From Diphasiastrum complanatum (taxonomy: Eukaryota; Streptophyta; Lycopodiopsida; Lycopodiales; Lycopodiaceae), in assembly GCA_029204225.1 (NCBI GenBank), contig CM055107.1:16425309-16489308 (forward strand): DNA of 64,000 nucleotides, given 5' to 3'. Shown here piece by piece: positions 10,068 to 24,744 of the stretch (positions within the stretch are counted from its first letter, which is position 1; the number at the start of each line of letters is the position of its first letter). Made by a program: the position numbers and the translations under genes. The notes under the pieces were generated by a model, which saw only the letters and a program-made list of their open reading frames with translations, did not search any database and was not told where the DNA came from.

Positions 10068-10750
10068 ACAGTCATTTGTTGTGTATCCGTAAAACACGCT
10101 CTAAAAAACTATCTTAAAATCATCTTATTCGTCTGTCGTGAATACTTTCTTTTCGGCACTCGAATAACGTCTACATTTGATACAGTCTAGCACGATCATT
10201 GAATAAAACTGTATGTATACATTTGAGATGACAGTGCCTGTCTGAAAAATTGAGTCTCTGATCTGTGTTGTTGACTGTAACTGACATAAATTTCTAACGT
10301 GCTCTGAAATTATTCGTGCTCTTTAACCATAACCTTGGACTTAAGTTGTTGAGGACTTCTGTCTAGAAATGAACAGTTTGCGAACGTGATTAAATAATTG
10401 TCTGCACAACCATGAATACATCGAACATTTCTTGACTCTCTGTTGACACCTTAATCAGTCGGAGTGTAGTACTGCTATGCTACTCAGATAACATCCCACC
10501 TGTAGAACCCATTTCATTCGATTTGATAGAGGCAAGACTGTTGTTCTAGAATTATTAACACTACACACCCCAACACAAGTAATATTGGTTACTTTCTAAT
10601 GTTTGTTGACAACCAAAATAATTCTCGAAGCTATTTCACTCAAAATAAATCATAAATTGTACAGAATACATTATTTTCTAACGCTGTCCTCTGTGGGTTC
10701 GACATTATTAACTACAAAATCTATATTAACCTTGTTGGTATAGTATGACA
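10068..10750 (+). mobile_element. 5' LTR of a gypsy-family element (plus orientation), left arm of an inverted LTR pair
   Basis: The block ends TTGTTGGTATAGTATGACA at 10750, followed 12 bp later by a primer-binding site, so it is a 5' LTR read on the plus strand. The whole block is repeated in inverse at 11826-12504 with scattered substitutions and small indels. TGTTGTGTATCCG at 10077 is a possible TG start. Similarity to the other copy reaches a few bases further out, so the true LTR may begin earlier, perhaps near 9890. Confidence 0.8.
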
Positions 10751-10762
10751 TATACCAATTTT

Positions 10763-10780
10763 TGGTGCCATTGTCGGGAA
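10763..10780 (+). other. Primer-binding site, tRNA-Asp type
   Basis: TGGTGCCATTGTCGGGAA matches 14 of 18 bases of the plant gypsy consensus TGGCGCCGTTGCCGGGGA, which is complementary to the 3' end of tRNA-Asp. It lies 12 bp inside the LTR end, preceded by AATTTT as in many gypsy elements. Minus-strand DNA synthesis would start here. Confidence 0.75.
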
Positions 10781-11825
10781 TAGCTTAGGAAAGTTATAAG
10801 AAAACTGACACATCCATCTCCATTTCTAGTGTATGTCAGATAAGAATCCCGATTAGAACGATACCATAAGCTTAGAGAGGAATTTTTACGAAGACAAAGT
10901 GAGAGTGCGAGTCGAAGAAATCTCGATGAGATCACTGCCTAGTTACTTGAACTCCTAATTAGCTTCGGTATGGAGGGTCCTGCTACACGTTTCACTTCTA
11001 TCTCAAAAATTAAGTATGATTATTTTAAAGGGACTACTTCAGATGCTTTCATTTTTCATGTTCATCACTATGCTCTAAAGTATCTTGTGAATAAAACATA
11101 TTTATCAGGATGAATTGCTCGATGGGTTCTACTTCTGTAGGAATTCACTTATCAAGTAGAACTTCGCGAAGGAAAATATCATACAAATGCTAATTATCTA
11201 TCGCGACTCAGCACGGAAAAAACTGAAAAACCAATTAATGATGATATTTCAGACACAAATCTATTTGAAATTTTATCTGCGAATTCGTTATATTCTGATA
11301 TCATTACTTACCTTAAGGATCAGATATATCCGGATGGTTATGATTTGGAACAAAAGACAGTTTTTTAATATAAGATAGCACCTTATACGATTATTAACAA
11401 TGTCCTATACAAGCTTGGTGCTAATCATCAACTAAGAAGATGTCCCGAAACAACAGATATTAAAAAGATTGTTCAAGCCTTACATTCAGAGGATGTTGGA
11501 GGACACTTTGTTTCGAAGAATATTGTTAATAAAATATTGACTGCCAAGTACTAGTGGCTATGTTCAAATATGTATAAAATTTTATTCGTTCGTGTGATCC
11601 GTGCCAAAGATCGGGGAAGCCAACAAAAGCAATGAATTGGTCGTTGACACCAATCCTGCCTCTTGCACCATTTGAGAAGTGGGGAATTGACTTTGTCGGT
11701 CCAATCAAACCTGTGACTCGACATACTAAATGTCGTTATATTCTTGTTGCAACAGATTATGCTACAAAGAACGTTGAGGCAGAAGCGACGAAACGAAATG
11801 ATGTAAAACTTGCCGCAACATTCTT
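10781..11825 (+). pseudogene. Gypsy internal remnant: leader, RNase H end, integrase N-terminus (plus strand)
   Basis: After a short leader the sequence jumps to the end of RNase H, near 11120-11210: RWVLLLQEFTYQVELREGK, then YHTNANYLSRLS, the usual ..NADYLSRL end. The HHCC finger of integrase follows (LHSEDVGGHFVSKNIV at about 11480; CDPCQR..KPTKA near 11595-11630). The first catalytic segment, APFEKWGIDFVGPIK with ILVATDYATKNVEAE, lies at 11664-11780. Gag, protease and most of RT are deleted, and stops and frame changes are frequent. The frame is cut at 11825 by the inverted LTR, before the second catalytic Asp. Confidence 0.82.
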
Positions 11826-12504
11826 TGTCATACTATACCAACAAAGTTAATATAGATTTTGTAGTAAATAATGTTGAACCCACAGAGGACAGCATTAGAA
11901 AGCTATGTATTTGGTACAATTTATGATTTATGTCGAGTGAAGTGGCATCGGAAGTTATTTTGGTTGTCAACAGACATTAGAAAGTAACCAATATTACTTG
12001 TGTTGGGGTGTGTAGGGTTAATAATTCCAAAATAACAGTCTTGCCTCTATCAAATCGAATGAAACGTGTTCTACATGTGAGATGTTATCAGAGTAGCATA
12101 GTAGTACTACACTCTGGCTGATTAAGGTGTCAACAAAGAGTCGAGAAATGTTCGATGTATTCACGGTTGTGCAGACAATCAATTAATCATGTTTGCGAAC
12201 TGTTCGTTCTAGACAGAAGTCCTCGACAACTTAAGTCCAAGGTCATGGTTAAAGAGCACGAATAGTTTTAGAGCACATAAGAAACTTATGTTAGTTACAA
12301 TCAGAAACAAAAATAAAAGACTCAATTTTTCAGACAGGGACTGTCATCTCAAATGTATACATACAGTTTTATTCAATGATCGCACTAGACTGTACCAAAT
12401 GTAGATGTTATTTGAGTGCCAAAAAGGTATTCGCGACAGACAAATAAGATGATTTTAAGACAATTCTTTAGAGCATGTTTTACGAATACACAACAAACGA
12501 CTAT
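11826..12504 (-). mobile_element. LTR of the same gypsy family in minus orientation, right arm of the inverted pair
   Basis: It begins TGTCATACTATACCAACAAAG, the reverse complement of the left LTR's end, and runs to about 12504. The orientation matches the minus-strand protease/RT fragment at 12505-13242, so it is that fragment's 3' LTR. The junction with RT lies close to the possible LTR start CAACA at 12491-12495. The copies differ at many single bases, so they are not a recent duplication. Confidence 0.8.
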
Positions 12505-13242
12505 AAACTTTGGATTGAGACGATATTGTCTCTGTCAAACAGGGATAACATCTTCTTTAAGACCAATACGATGCTCTCCAAATTATGGAGGAATACCTTT
12601 CAAATCGTCAAGAGACCAGACAAAAACATCTTGATACTCCTTCAACAATTTCGTGAATTCCGCTAATTCCGATTCTCCAAGTGACTTTGAAACATGCACA
12701 AATCTGGCAGGTGCAAGTTCAATTAGTTCAGTAGAATCTGGTAGAATGATACCTTCTGTCATACTGGCCTTGGTATGGCCATGAATTTCACGCATGGTTG
12801 ACTCCATAGATATATTCTTTTCATCAGCCTGGTTGTTGTTTCCAAATTCGTGTTCAGATTCGTCACTCGAATCATCAGACTCTTTAGAGTTTGTGTCTGC
12901 AACTTTAGTTTCTTCATTCAAAACATCTGCTTCATTGTTGTAGGCATCGAAGAATTCTTCTTCGTCAATATTCTCATAGCATTCGAAATATTGCACTTCG
13001 ATGTCAGATGGATTGTAAAAAATATTTAAGACATAAGAAGATTCTTCTGAGGTAAAATTGGTGTCAAACAAAGGAGTTTTACCTTCATATTTGTCACGAC
13101 TCCAGGTGATTATTTGTTCTGCTGGCTTACCTTGATTATTGGTCTCACCAGTCTGAAATCTCAACTCTCTGGATTTCCATTGAACACTTGCGTTTGATTG
13201 ATAAAGCCAGAGCCGTCCAATTAGCATAGAATAAGATGACAA
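12505..13242 (-). pseudogene. Gypsy protease end and RT N-terminus (minus strand)
   Basis: The frame opens at SSYSMLIGRLWLYQ, which matches the LLGRPWL block ending gypsy protease. An acidic linker follows, then the RT start FTKLLKEYQDVFVWSLDDLK. Beyond the stop at 12583 the homology continues as HRIGLKEDVIPV and QRQYRLNPKF, the H.I.L..(A)PV.Q..YR.NP block, before running into the LTR. The RT palm, RNase H and integrase are gone. Protein and LTR together look like a deletion derivative of an element related to the plus-strand neighbour. Confidence 0.82.
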
Positions 13243-13900
13243 ACCAAGTCCACAATTTCCAAAGGGTCAATACGGTTTTTTTCATAATCCATATAAATTT
13301 TACTTCAATGTAAGGTATCTAAGAGATCAATAATGCAGAGCACTTTATCCTCTAGTCTAGCAGCATTACAGGTAGCATGATCAGTTTCAATAATAAGACT
13401 ATGCAACATCACAACTCTTTTCATACAACAGATCAAAGTTTGAATGAAACGATTAGGGGGAGGAAGGAGCTCCTTGTAACCAAGATCAACAACATCCTGA
13501 AACCAACCTGAGGACTAAACCATGAACAAAAGCCTTTGTTAGCCTATGAATCCATGTAAGGTAAAGGTTTGATACTATCCCGACCAAAGAATAGTTGGAT
13601 TTACACCACAAGGATGCATAGAGAGAGATTAACGACACATAGCTCCTCTTGCCAAAGCAAGACCAAACCTTTTGAAACCTTTATTCATAATCCGACAAGG
13701 TAAAACAAAGTTGAAAGCATACGATACTTGAAAGAAAACCGTAAAGCGAAACAAATTTTAAGACATCCAAGACACCATCCCACCACACAAAATTGCACGA
13801 GTTAGCACAGTGAGGAAGACATGTGTCAACGCTGAATGTCAGTTGTTATCCATGTCCAAAATAAGTTTGGCAGCTTAACAATTCAAAATATTTGATGAGA
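13243..13900 (-). other. Weakly coding-like minus-strand sequence, unidentified
   Basis: Translation on the minus strand gives stretches between stops such as LPPPNRFIQTLICCMKRVVM, AARLEDKVLCIIDLLDTL and MDYEKNRIDPLEIVDL. The last joins plausibly to the protease block at 13242. I cannot assign the remainder to a family. It may be diverged gypsy gag/protease or an older insertion inside it. Confidence 0.3.
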
Positions 13901-14749
13901 AAATGTAGTCCAATCTTTCCTATGTAAAACGTGATTAATGGTGATAGGCTTTCCCATATTATTATTGTATCAGGGCACTCCGCCATTCTGATCAGCTTTA
14001 TGGTACTGGTTTGTATCATATTATAAAGTTAAAATATATGCATTTGAAAATTAATTGTGCTATATAGGATTTGATTTGCAAAGGAGAGACAACGTGGATC
14101 CGTACTCAGATATGGGGCAAATCCATGCCATACCAATACCTGAACCCATGATAGGTAAAGTACCATTTCCAAAACTCTTGAGCATATCCATGCGTCCAAG
14201 AGCACGTCATCTACCGTCCAGTTTTATTAATTTTAAATATCGATCACATCTTTAGAAACAATACAACAATACTTGCATGTGATTTTAATTAGCCAAGTAT
14301 CTTACCCTAACACTTGCAATAGGATTAGGGCAAATCCATGCCATACCAATCCCTACTAGTGTAGCGATCCCTTGCACAAATCCATGCACATTAAGGATGC
14401 CTAGGTTATTATTACTTGTGTTATCGTTCATAATCTTTATTAGTGGGAAAAGAAAACAGCAAAGTCATCATATGTGTAGCCAAAGTTACCTATGCATGTT
14501 TTTAGTGCAGAACAAAAGAAATAAGTAAAATAGTTTTTGTTATCTTCCTACAAGTACAAACTAGAACCTTTCCCTATCACCATTCATAAACGTAGATTAT
14601 TCTCATTGTATATACCATTACCACATTGTAAACCAGTGCACGAAGTGAAGTGTTGCAATACTAACCTGAATAGATGTCGCATACGAATCTTGTGAGAAAG
14701 TCATATTTGTTTATGAAAGTCGTTTCCTTTGAAGAGTGATAATAAGTGA
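13901..14749. other. Intergenic DNA with a short direct repeat
   Basis: No gene is seen. GGGCAAATCCATGCCATACC occurs at about 14115 and again near 14328, the only repeated feature noticed. The open frame at 14055-14255 covers the first copy and shows no recognisable domain. Confidence 0.4.
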
Positions 14750-17525
<2,776 letters not shown>

Positions 17526-18625
17526 TCATACTGTGTTATGCCTTAAGATGTATATGCAAAAATAATTTTTGATGGGCTCAAAATTCAAAATATGGACATT
17601 CCCTCCATTTTCATGCTATCAAAAGGTTATAAAAGGGGCGCCACTATCAACACCTTCACTATGCTTCCTCCTTCTCCTCCTCATCTTCCTCTTCCTCATG
17701 TTGGCTTTTGCATGGTGGCGCCCATCTACAATCTTTTGTTCAGCACGGTCACACGGAACAGTATGTCTTTTTTCGCTATACTTCTCATTTTGATAGCATA
17801 CGGAAGAAATGCTTGTGTAGAATGTTTGTTAAGTGTAAACTATGGCATAAAGAGGCGCCTGGATCACGATCCAATATCTTTGGTATGATATTCATATAAT
17901 GAATTTTCTCCATTCATTTTAGAATGAAGTATATGTTGTAAATCACGATTTACTGCTCCTATGGCAATGTTTAAATTATGGTTCCATCTTTGCACAAAGC
18001 GTTGTGGTATTGAGGTGAGCTATGTACATGTTGATCACGCGCTGACAATGCAGCTCTACTCTATGCATTCATAAACATAAACAAGTATATTGCTTGACAC
18101 TTCTACTTCACGGATCACCAACATATCCACTGGAACAACAATTACACTGTCTTCAAAACAATCGATTGATTGTATAGTTATTTAAATACGTATGTTAGAA
18201 CTTGATCGCTGAAAGGACAATGATGATAACACTATGAAATACATAGAAATCTGTCTTTTCAATACTACTAATGGTTCAGCGCTGGTAGACAACAAACTAC
18301 TACATTATGAAAGTTGGTTCAATCACTTTGTGACTTTTGGTTTATGATATGTTGAGTACATGGAATGATAAACAATGCCATATGTCTCTTTCTTCACAAC
18401 AACTTCTATACTGAGATATTGCATTCCGATTCCATTGTCGGATTCGGAATATGCTCACATATTGGTATTGTTATGACTAGCGTCTTCATGAAGAGACCAA
18501 ATGATAAGATATGGGTTTGCTTATGCTCTCTTTGCTTAAACATAAGCAGATACTTCATTTCATAGTAAATGTATCTTGATTGGCATGCCTTTTTATGCTA
18601 TTGCTGTTATGGCAATAATTTGATC
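17526..18625 (-). repeat. Right arm of the large inverted repeat
   Basis: Partner of 14750-15821. On the plus strand this arm has TTATAAAAGGGGCGCC (near 17620), a TATA-like box. An ATG follows within 45 bp, opening MLPPSPPHLPLPHVGF; another frame gives the hydrophobic run LCFLLLLLIFLFLMLAFAWW. The left arm has decayed equivalents. This could be a promoter plus a small secreted-protein reading frame in an old duplicated unit, but no family is recognised. Confidence 0.8.
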
Positions 18626-19456
18626 CCTCATGTTCACAATGCGGAGTTAATCATCCATGCCGAGATTGTCCGATGAGAAATTCACAAATAGCCAAGAGGC
18701 ATTTGGCCTATGTAGACCGACATGCACCTGGGGTGACCCTTCCACCTCGAACGTACTACAAACGAAAAATCCTAGTGCCACCTAGTTATGAAACGAGTGA
18801 GGAAGAGGCAATTTGACAAAAGTCCCAAGACACACAGACACTCTCACGAGCAAACTGACAACAACATCACAGAAGCAAGAGTTGGTAGAATCCATCAAGC
18901 CAGTAATAACTGAGGAAGTCAAGAAATTGGCAACCAACGAAGTCCAACGGATTTTACCAAGTCTCTTGGCGCAATCATTACAAAGATTTATTAGTGATGA
19001 ATTTCTCAGGGAACCTGTGTCAATGGAGTGACGAGAAGACAATTCAGCAGAAGATCTAAAGAAAAGCTAGTCACACAGCCTTCAACTAGGAAGTGCAATG
19101 ATCAAGGAAAGATTAAAGTTGATGATTGGCCCTCAATGAGCAAGATTCAACCAAAGTATAATTGTTCCACAATTCAACAGACCCCCAAATCAATGCCAAT
19201 TCAGGGTATGTCCATTATTCAAAGGCCAAATTCAGGGAATCCAAGCCCAAATAGGCCTCCAGTACAACAAAAGCACCAGTGCCTAGAGAGTCAAGCAAGC
19301 ACGTCATATCCACCTTACAATCTGGGGGAGTCTAGGACATTGGGACCAGTTGCACCTTTTTATGAGAATTCATTATATCAACAAGATTTATCTTGGGATC
19401 CTCCGATGGAATGCATCAACTACCCAATTGTCAATGAACAAGATTACCCAAAATGA
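18626..19456 (+). pseudogene. Gag-like remnant: zinc-knuckle segment and proline-rich tail (plus strand)
   Basis: The sequence begins SCSQCGVNHPCRDCPM, a CCHC-like knuckle resembling those of the gypsy gags at 38.3-38.8 kb and 41.7-43.1 kb. It continues RHLAYVDRHAPGVTLPPR. A second frame (18813-19031) reads KPVITEEVKKLATNEVQ, then SLLAQSLQRFISDEFLR. A third (19028-19456) is proline/glutamine-rich, with SGNPSPNRPPVQQKHQ. Three frames in series suggest one protein broken by two frameshifts. The assignment to gypsy gag is tentative, and no protease or RT follows. Confidence 0.5.
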
Positions 19457-19559
19457 CCACTAGACCCTTATGGGTATTATTGAAAATCTAGCAAGTCCAA
19501 ATTCTTGCTTATTGTCATCATCCAATAAAGCCTCAGATTTTACGTAAGCAAATTCTATC

Positions 19560-20470
<911 letters not shown>

Positions 20471-20619
20471 ATCTCAAGACTTTAAAAAAAAAAATCAATT
20501 GTTTTTCAATTTTTTGTTTTCAGTACTTAATTTGCTGAGATTTTTGGAAAAAAGACAGTCAAAAAAAAAAAAGTAAAGCAAGAAACAAGAAAAGACTGAT
20601 GAGAAAAAGTCAGAAAGTC

Positions 20620-21070
20620 ATCAACATAGGAAAAAGGAAGCACAATAATCTTTTGATGGAAAACGACTTAGAAATTCACTGTTTTGGTCAGATTTGGCCT
20701 ATACAATACCAAAAACCTTCGCTGAGCTCTCAAACTGTACATCCACTCTAGATTTATCTAATTTAAGGTGGGTGAAGGTTTCTGTCAAGAGAAAACCCAG
20801 TTTTTGAGTTAGGCGACGTATCACTAATATGCCATTTTGGGAACCTTCGCCGAGCATCTTAACCTCATTATGAACCTTCGCCGACCTGCTAGATGATCTT
20901 AAAATGTTGAAATTAGGCTGACCATAGGTTCAGATTGTGAAAAAATGCATTTATGACAGTACTTGGACGAAGGACCCTCTTGGGCGAAGGTTCATCCTTC
21001 GCCGGACCTGAAAAGCATTCGCTTGATAGGTTCAGATGCCTAGAAACCTTCGCCGAGATTTTTATAGCCT
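20620..21070 (+). repeat. Dispersed repeat with recurring AACCTTCGCCGA motif, copy 1
   Basis: This segment is repeated in the same orientation at 55935-56330. Shared landmarks include TTTTGATGGAAAA(C/T)GACTTA, TATGCCATTTTGGGAACCTTC, GCATTTATGACAGTACTTGG and GGGCGAAGGTTCATCCTTCGCC. AACCTTCGC(C/T)(G/A)A or its complement occurs about seven times, so the repeat has an internal motif array that can form hairpins. It lies at the edge of a gypsy fragment here and a copia fragment there, so it is mobile or part of an LTR. No coding sequence was seen. Confidence 0.8.
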
Positions 21071-21264
21071 ATTTTCACAGTACTGTACATGCATGCAAAT
21101 TTTTGTTAAATGCCGATCAACCAAACTAGTATTCAGTGTAATGGACCCACCAAATTCACCTATAAGTTGACTGAATTCGATTCATTCCTCACTTGTGCTA
21201 GCAAAGCTCTTGCGACTAAAGCCTTCCAAAATTCCTACATTGCTTTCTGATACACTTTTACGCG

Positions 21265-22958
21265 TTTTATATTTCCTTTCTGTCAACAAACAGTTGAGCT
21301 AGTTCTGAAGTTTTAACAGTAGTTTTCGTTGGGATAAATTGAGCAAACTTCGTAAGTTTGTCAACAATGACCCAAACCGAATCGTGGTTCTCCCCTGTAC
21401 GTGGAAGCCCAACCACAAAATCCATAGATATACTTTCCCACTTTCTGGTAGGAATATCTAAAGGATGAAATAGACCACTAGCTTTTAGCCTCTATGCTTT
21501 ATTTAACTGGCACTTAGTACATTCAAGTACATAGGCCTCTACCTGACTTTTCATCTTAGGCCACCAAAATTGCCTTCAAACTAAGTCAAGTGTTTTTTGT
21601 ATACCCGGATGTCCTGCGCATGGACTATCATGACACTCATGCAAGATTTGGGCCTTATAGTGTCATTCTCCGGTACACACACATTTCCTTTACGAAACAA
21701 ATCATGTTTCGAATTAGAAAATTTGTTTCAGTCTTTCCCTGATTCGAGGAATCTTGCAAACTGAATTGGCCCCGGAAAGTACTTGTTGCAAATACTTTCC
21801 AAAAAAAGGATCGGACTCATATAGTCCTTGAAGAGATTGAAACAACTCCGGTTCTATAACAGTAAAGCACAACTGATTAATAACCGGTAACCGACTCAAA
21901 GCATCCGCTAGAGTATTTTGACTTCCCTTACAATAACGTATAGAAAAGTCAAAGATTTGCATCAGCTCAACCCATCTAGCTTGCCTCCCCTTTAAATCTG
22001 TAGCATCACAGAAATATCGAAGAGTCTGATGATCCGTCAAAACTTAAAATCTGGCTCCATACAAATAATGTCACCAAATTTTCAAGGAATGAACAATTGC
22101 AAACAGTTCCTTCTCATAGGTACAATACCTAGACTGAACAGGATTGAGTTTCTTGCTTTCATAAGCCACAGGATGTCCATCCTGCATCAAAATAGCTCCA
22201 ATAGCATAATCACTGGCATCGGTCTTAACCACAAAAGTCTTATTAGGATCGCCAATGATTAGTATTGGTGCCGAAGTGACACTTTTTTTAAGCAACTCAA
22301 AACAATTATTCATATCCTCCGTCCACACCACTAGTGGACTCTTAGCCCTCCCGCTTAGCTTCTTATAGCCTTTCAAGGCCTGGGTAAGGAGAAATGCCAA
22401 TCGAGCAAATTGGGGAATATGCCGACGGAAAAATCCCACAAACCCCAAGAAAAACTTGATTTCTTGAACTGTGGTGAGAATAGGCCAATCAAGAACCCTC
22501 CGGATATGATCAGCCACAATCTCCACCCCCCGTTCAAAAATCTTATGCCCCAAGTAGGACAATTCCTTAGCAAAAAAGTCACACTTAGACTCCTTGGCAA
22601 AGAGCTTTTCCCTTCTTAGAATGTCCAAGACAATCCTAAGACGCTCTTTACGTTCTGCCAAAGTCTTACTGAGCACTAGGATATCATTTAAGAATACCAC
22701 TATGAATCTTCCCAAATATGGCCTGAACAAATCGTTCATCATTTGTTGGAAAGTTGTCGGTGCATTGGTCAAACCAAAAGCCAGCACCAAAAATTTGTAG
22801 TGACCAAAGCGAGTTCGAAATCCGGTTTTTGGTATATCTTCTGCCTTAATGCGTATATGATGGTAGCCCGATCTTAGATCTATCTTGGTAAAGTACCCGG
22901 CACCACCAAGATAGTCTATTAGATCATCCATTCGCGGCAGTGGATATCTATTCTTAAT
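21265..22958 (-). pseudogene. Gypsy (chromovirus-like) RT, RNase H and integrase N-terminal remnant
   Basis: RT starts in NRYPLPRMDDLIDYLGGAGY (near 22950) and runs through FTKIDLRSGYHHIRI, FGLTNAPTTFQQMMNDLF and the active-site segment VVFLNDILVLSK. RNase H follows with VVKTDASDYAIGAILMQDG, then, after a frame change near 22060, MTDHQTLRYFCDATDLKGRQ and TLADALSRLP. Below 21713, broken frames still show the integrase finger (CHDSPCAGHPGIQKTL, then WRQFWWPKMK) and VGLPRTGENHDSVWVIVDKL. This RNase H/integrase style resembles chromovirus-type gypsy elements. The RT catalytic pair is ND, not DD, so the enzyme would be dead even without the frameshifts. Both ends are truncated, with no LTR visible next to them. 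Confidence 0.9.
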
Positions 22959-23162
22959 CTCTCTCTTTCACCTCTTTTCACCCTCATTCTTGGATCTTAA
23001 TGTTATGAGGAGTAGTGCTAAGTGGGTTAGAGTTAGTGTAGTATTAGAAAAGCATCTAAACTAGCAACTAAGCATAGTTAGGAACCTATCCAAGTGTTCT
23101 AACCCTTCTTGACAAGCGAGCGGCTGCTCACCATCAAATATACACACCCTACAATACCCACT

Positions 23163-23211
<49 letters not shown>

Positions 23212-23429
23212 TTTGTGTTGATTACTCATTATCTTATTTAGTTATGCTACAAGTGATTGAACATCCCTTATTATCACAATACTATAATAAATATCTGGTT
23301 ACAAATCTTAAATCATTCGCATAGTCAGATGCAATAGCCAGATTAGTTGCACTGTTGCTCCGTGTTTCTTTGGAAAAAGAAAACATGTTGATGGTGAAAC
23401 AACTCAATTCGTGTGGTTAATATTTTCAG
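22959..23429. other. Intergenic DNA containing a (CA)n tract
   Basis: No gene is seen. The (CA)n tract at 23166-23210 is the only notable feature. The 71-codon open frame over it is an artefact. Confidence 0.5.
23166..23210. repeat. (CA)n microsatellite, 45 bp
   Basis: An uninterrupted AC dinucleotide tract lies at this position. Confidence 0.97.
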
Positions 23430-23675
23430 TGCACATACATATGTTCCTAAAACCATCTTTTATAAGTTGAAAAAGATTGTTTTAGAAATCTAGCTCAAGT
23501 GGATAGCTCCATTCTATTTCCGGACCTATGTGTGAATGTATTAGGACACGAGAACCACAAATTTCTATCATTGAGCTTATACCTTGATAATGCAGTTTGG
23601 TGCATTCCTGAGCAAAATTATCTCCGTTGCATTGCCCCTGACATTGTTTGCCTCAACTTAAACTCAAATGATACA
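23430..23675 (+). repeat. Direct repeat, copy 1 (partner 24120-24375)
   Basis: ACATATGTTCCTAAAACCATC, then CTCAAGTGGATAGCTCCA, GGACCTATGTGTGAATGTATT and GAGAACCACAAATTTC, recur about 695 bp downstream in the same order with substitutions. This is an old tandem segmental duplication. Neither copy has a convincing reading frame. Confidence 0.8.
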
Positions 23676-24119
23676 TGTCAGTTCCAAGAAGAATAATTAG
23701 TCCAAAGCACTTTTGCATATGAAACTCTCACCATCAGGACATTTTATGAAGCCCCTCATACATTCAATATTATTTTGTTTGGATGTGCAAATCAACTAGA
23801 TATGATTGACGTTTGAGCCCAAGTGGCCTTGAGTAGACAAAACTACTCTCTTCCATGACAACTCACAAATCTCAACATTCCAAACAAGTTATCTCACTAC
23901 TTGGTGCCATTTACCTTTACCAATAATCTCACAAGCCCTTGTGGTTTGATATCCTAGCTAAGCTTGATGAACTTGGATGACATAGTACTCCTTTTTGCCT
24001 CCTCCCAATTTGTTGAGCACCAATGCAAATTAATATGTGAAATTGCAAGCAATAAGCCTTGGAGATTTGAACATAAATATGCCTCCTTTAAATAACATAA
24101 AAAAAGACACACTAATAGA

Positions 24120-24375
24120 CTTTGTCTCCAGTACATATACATATGTTTCTAGAACTATCTTTTCCTAAGCTGAAAAATATTTTAAAATATACTTGCCTCA
24201 AGTGGATGGCTCCAATTTTTTTTGGACCTATGTGTGAATGTATTGGAACATGAGAACCACAAATTTCCATCGTTGACCTTATATCTTGAGAATGTCGTTT
24301 GGCAAATCCATGATTAAAATTATCTTGTTCTTATTGCCCCTAACACTATTTGCCTAAAGTTAAACTCAAATAGAT
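24120..24375 (+). repeat. Direct repeat, copy 2 (partner 23430-23675)
   Basis: This copy has CTCAAGTGGATGGCTCCA, GGACCTATGTGTGAATGTATT and GAGAACCACAAATTTCCATC, ending AAGTTAAACTCAAATA as in copy 1. Between the copies lies about 440 bp of unassigned DNA. Confidence 0.8.
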
Positions 24376-24653
24376 GGGATGGTGGGTTTTTTAGCAATTA
24401 AATACGTCTACCAACATGATATTGAGATCGTCTATGACAATTTGAAATCACAATTATCGTTTCATATCCAAGACTACGGAAGGGCCTCCGGCTTGTCAGC
24501 CCCATACTGCTACTGCTCTATGTTTGACCGCAAGCTATGTTTGTTCTACGTTCTATAAAAGGGACCGAGAACATCCATACTAGAAAATACTTGCTACCAT
24601 GATAGTCTTGTATGTACTCGATGCCTGGTGTAAGCTTATGATGAAAAGATCCT

Positions 24654-24658
24654 CACAC

Positions 24659-24694
<36 letters not shown>
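24654..24694. repeat. (CA)n microsatellite, about 41 bp
   Basis: A CA tract with one G interruption near 24663 lies about 100 bp outside the foldback element. Confidence 0.95.
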
Positions 24695-24697
<3 letters not shown>

Positions 24698-24744
24698 TGA
24701 TTTAGCACAATTTAAATGCCTTGTACATATGGTTTTAACATTCT

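Noticed and set aside
10068-12504. Terminal inverted repeats of a DNA transposon
   Set aside because: The arms behave as LTRs: one is followed by a tRNA-Asp primer site, the other by matching-orientation gypsy protein, and the interior is RNase H/integrase.
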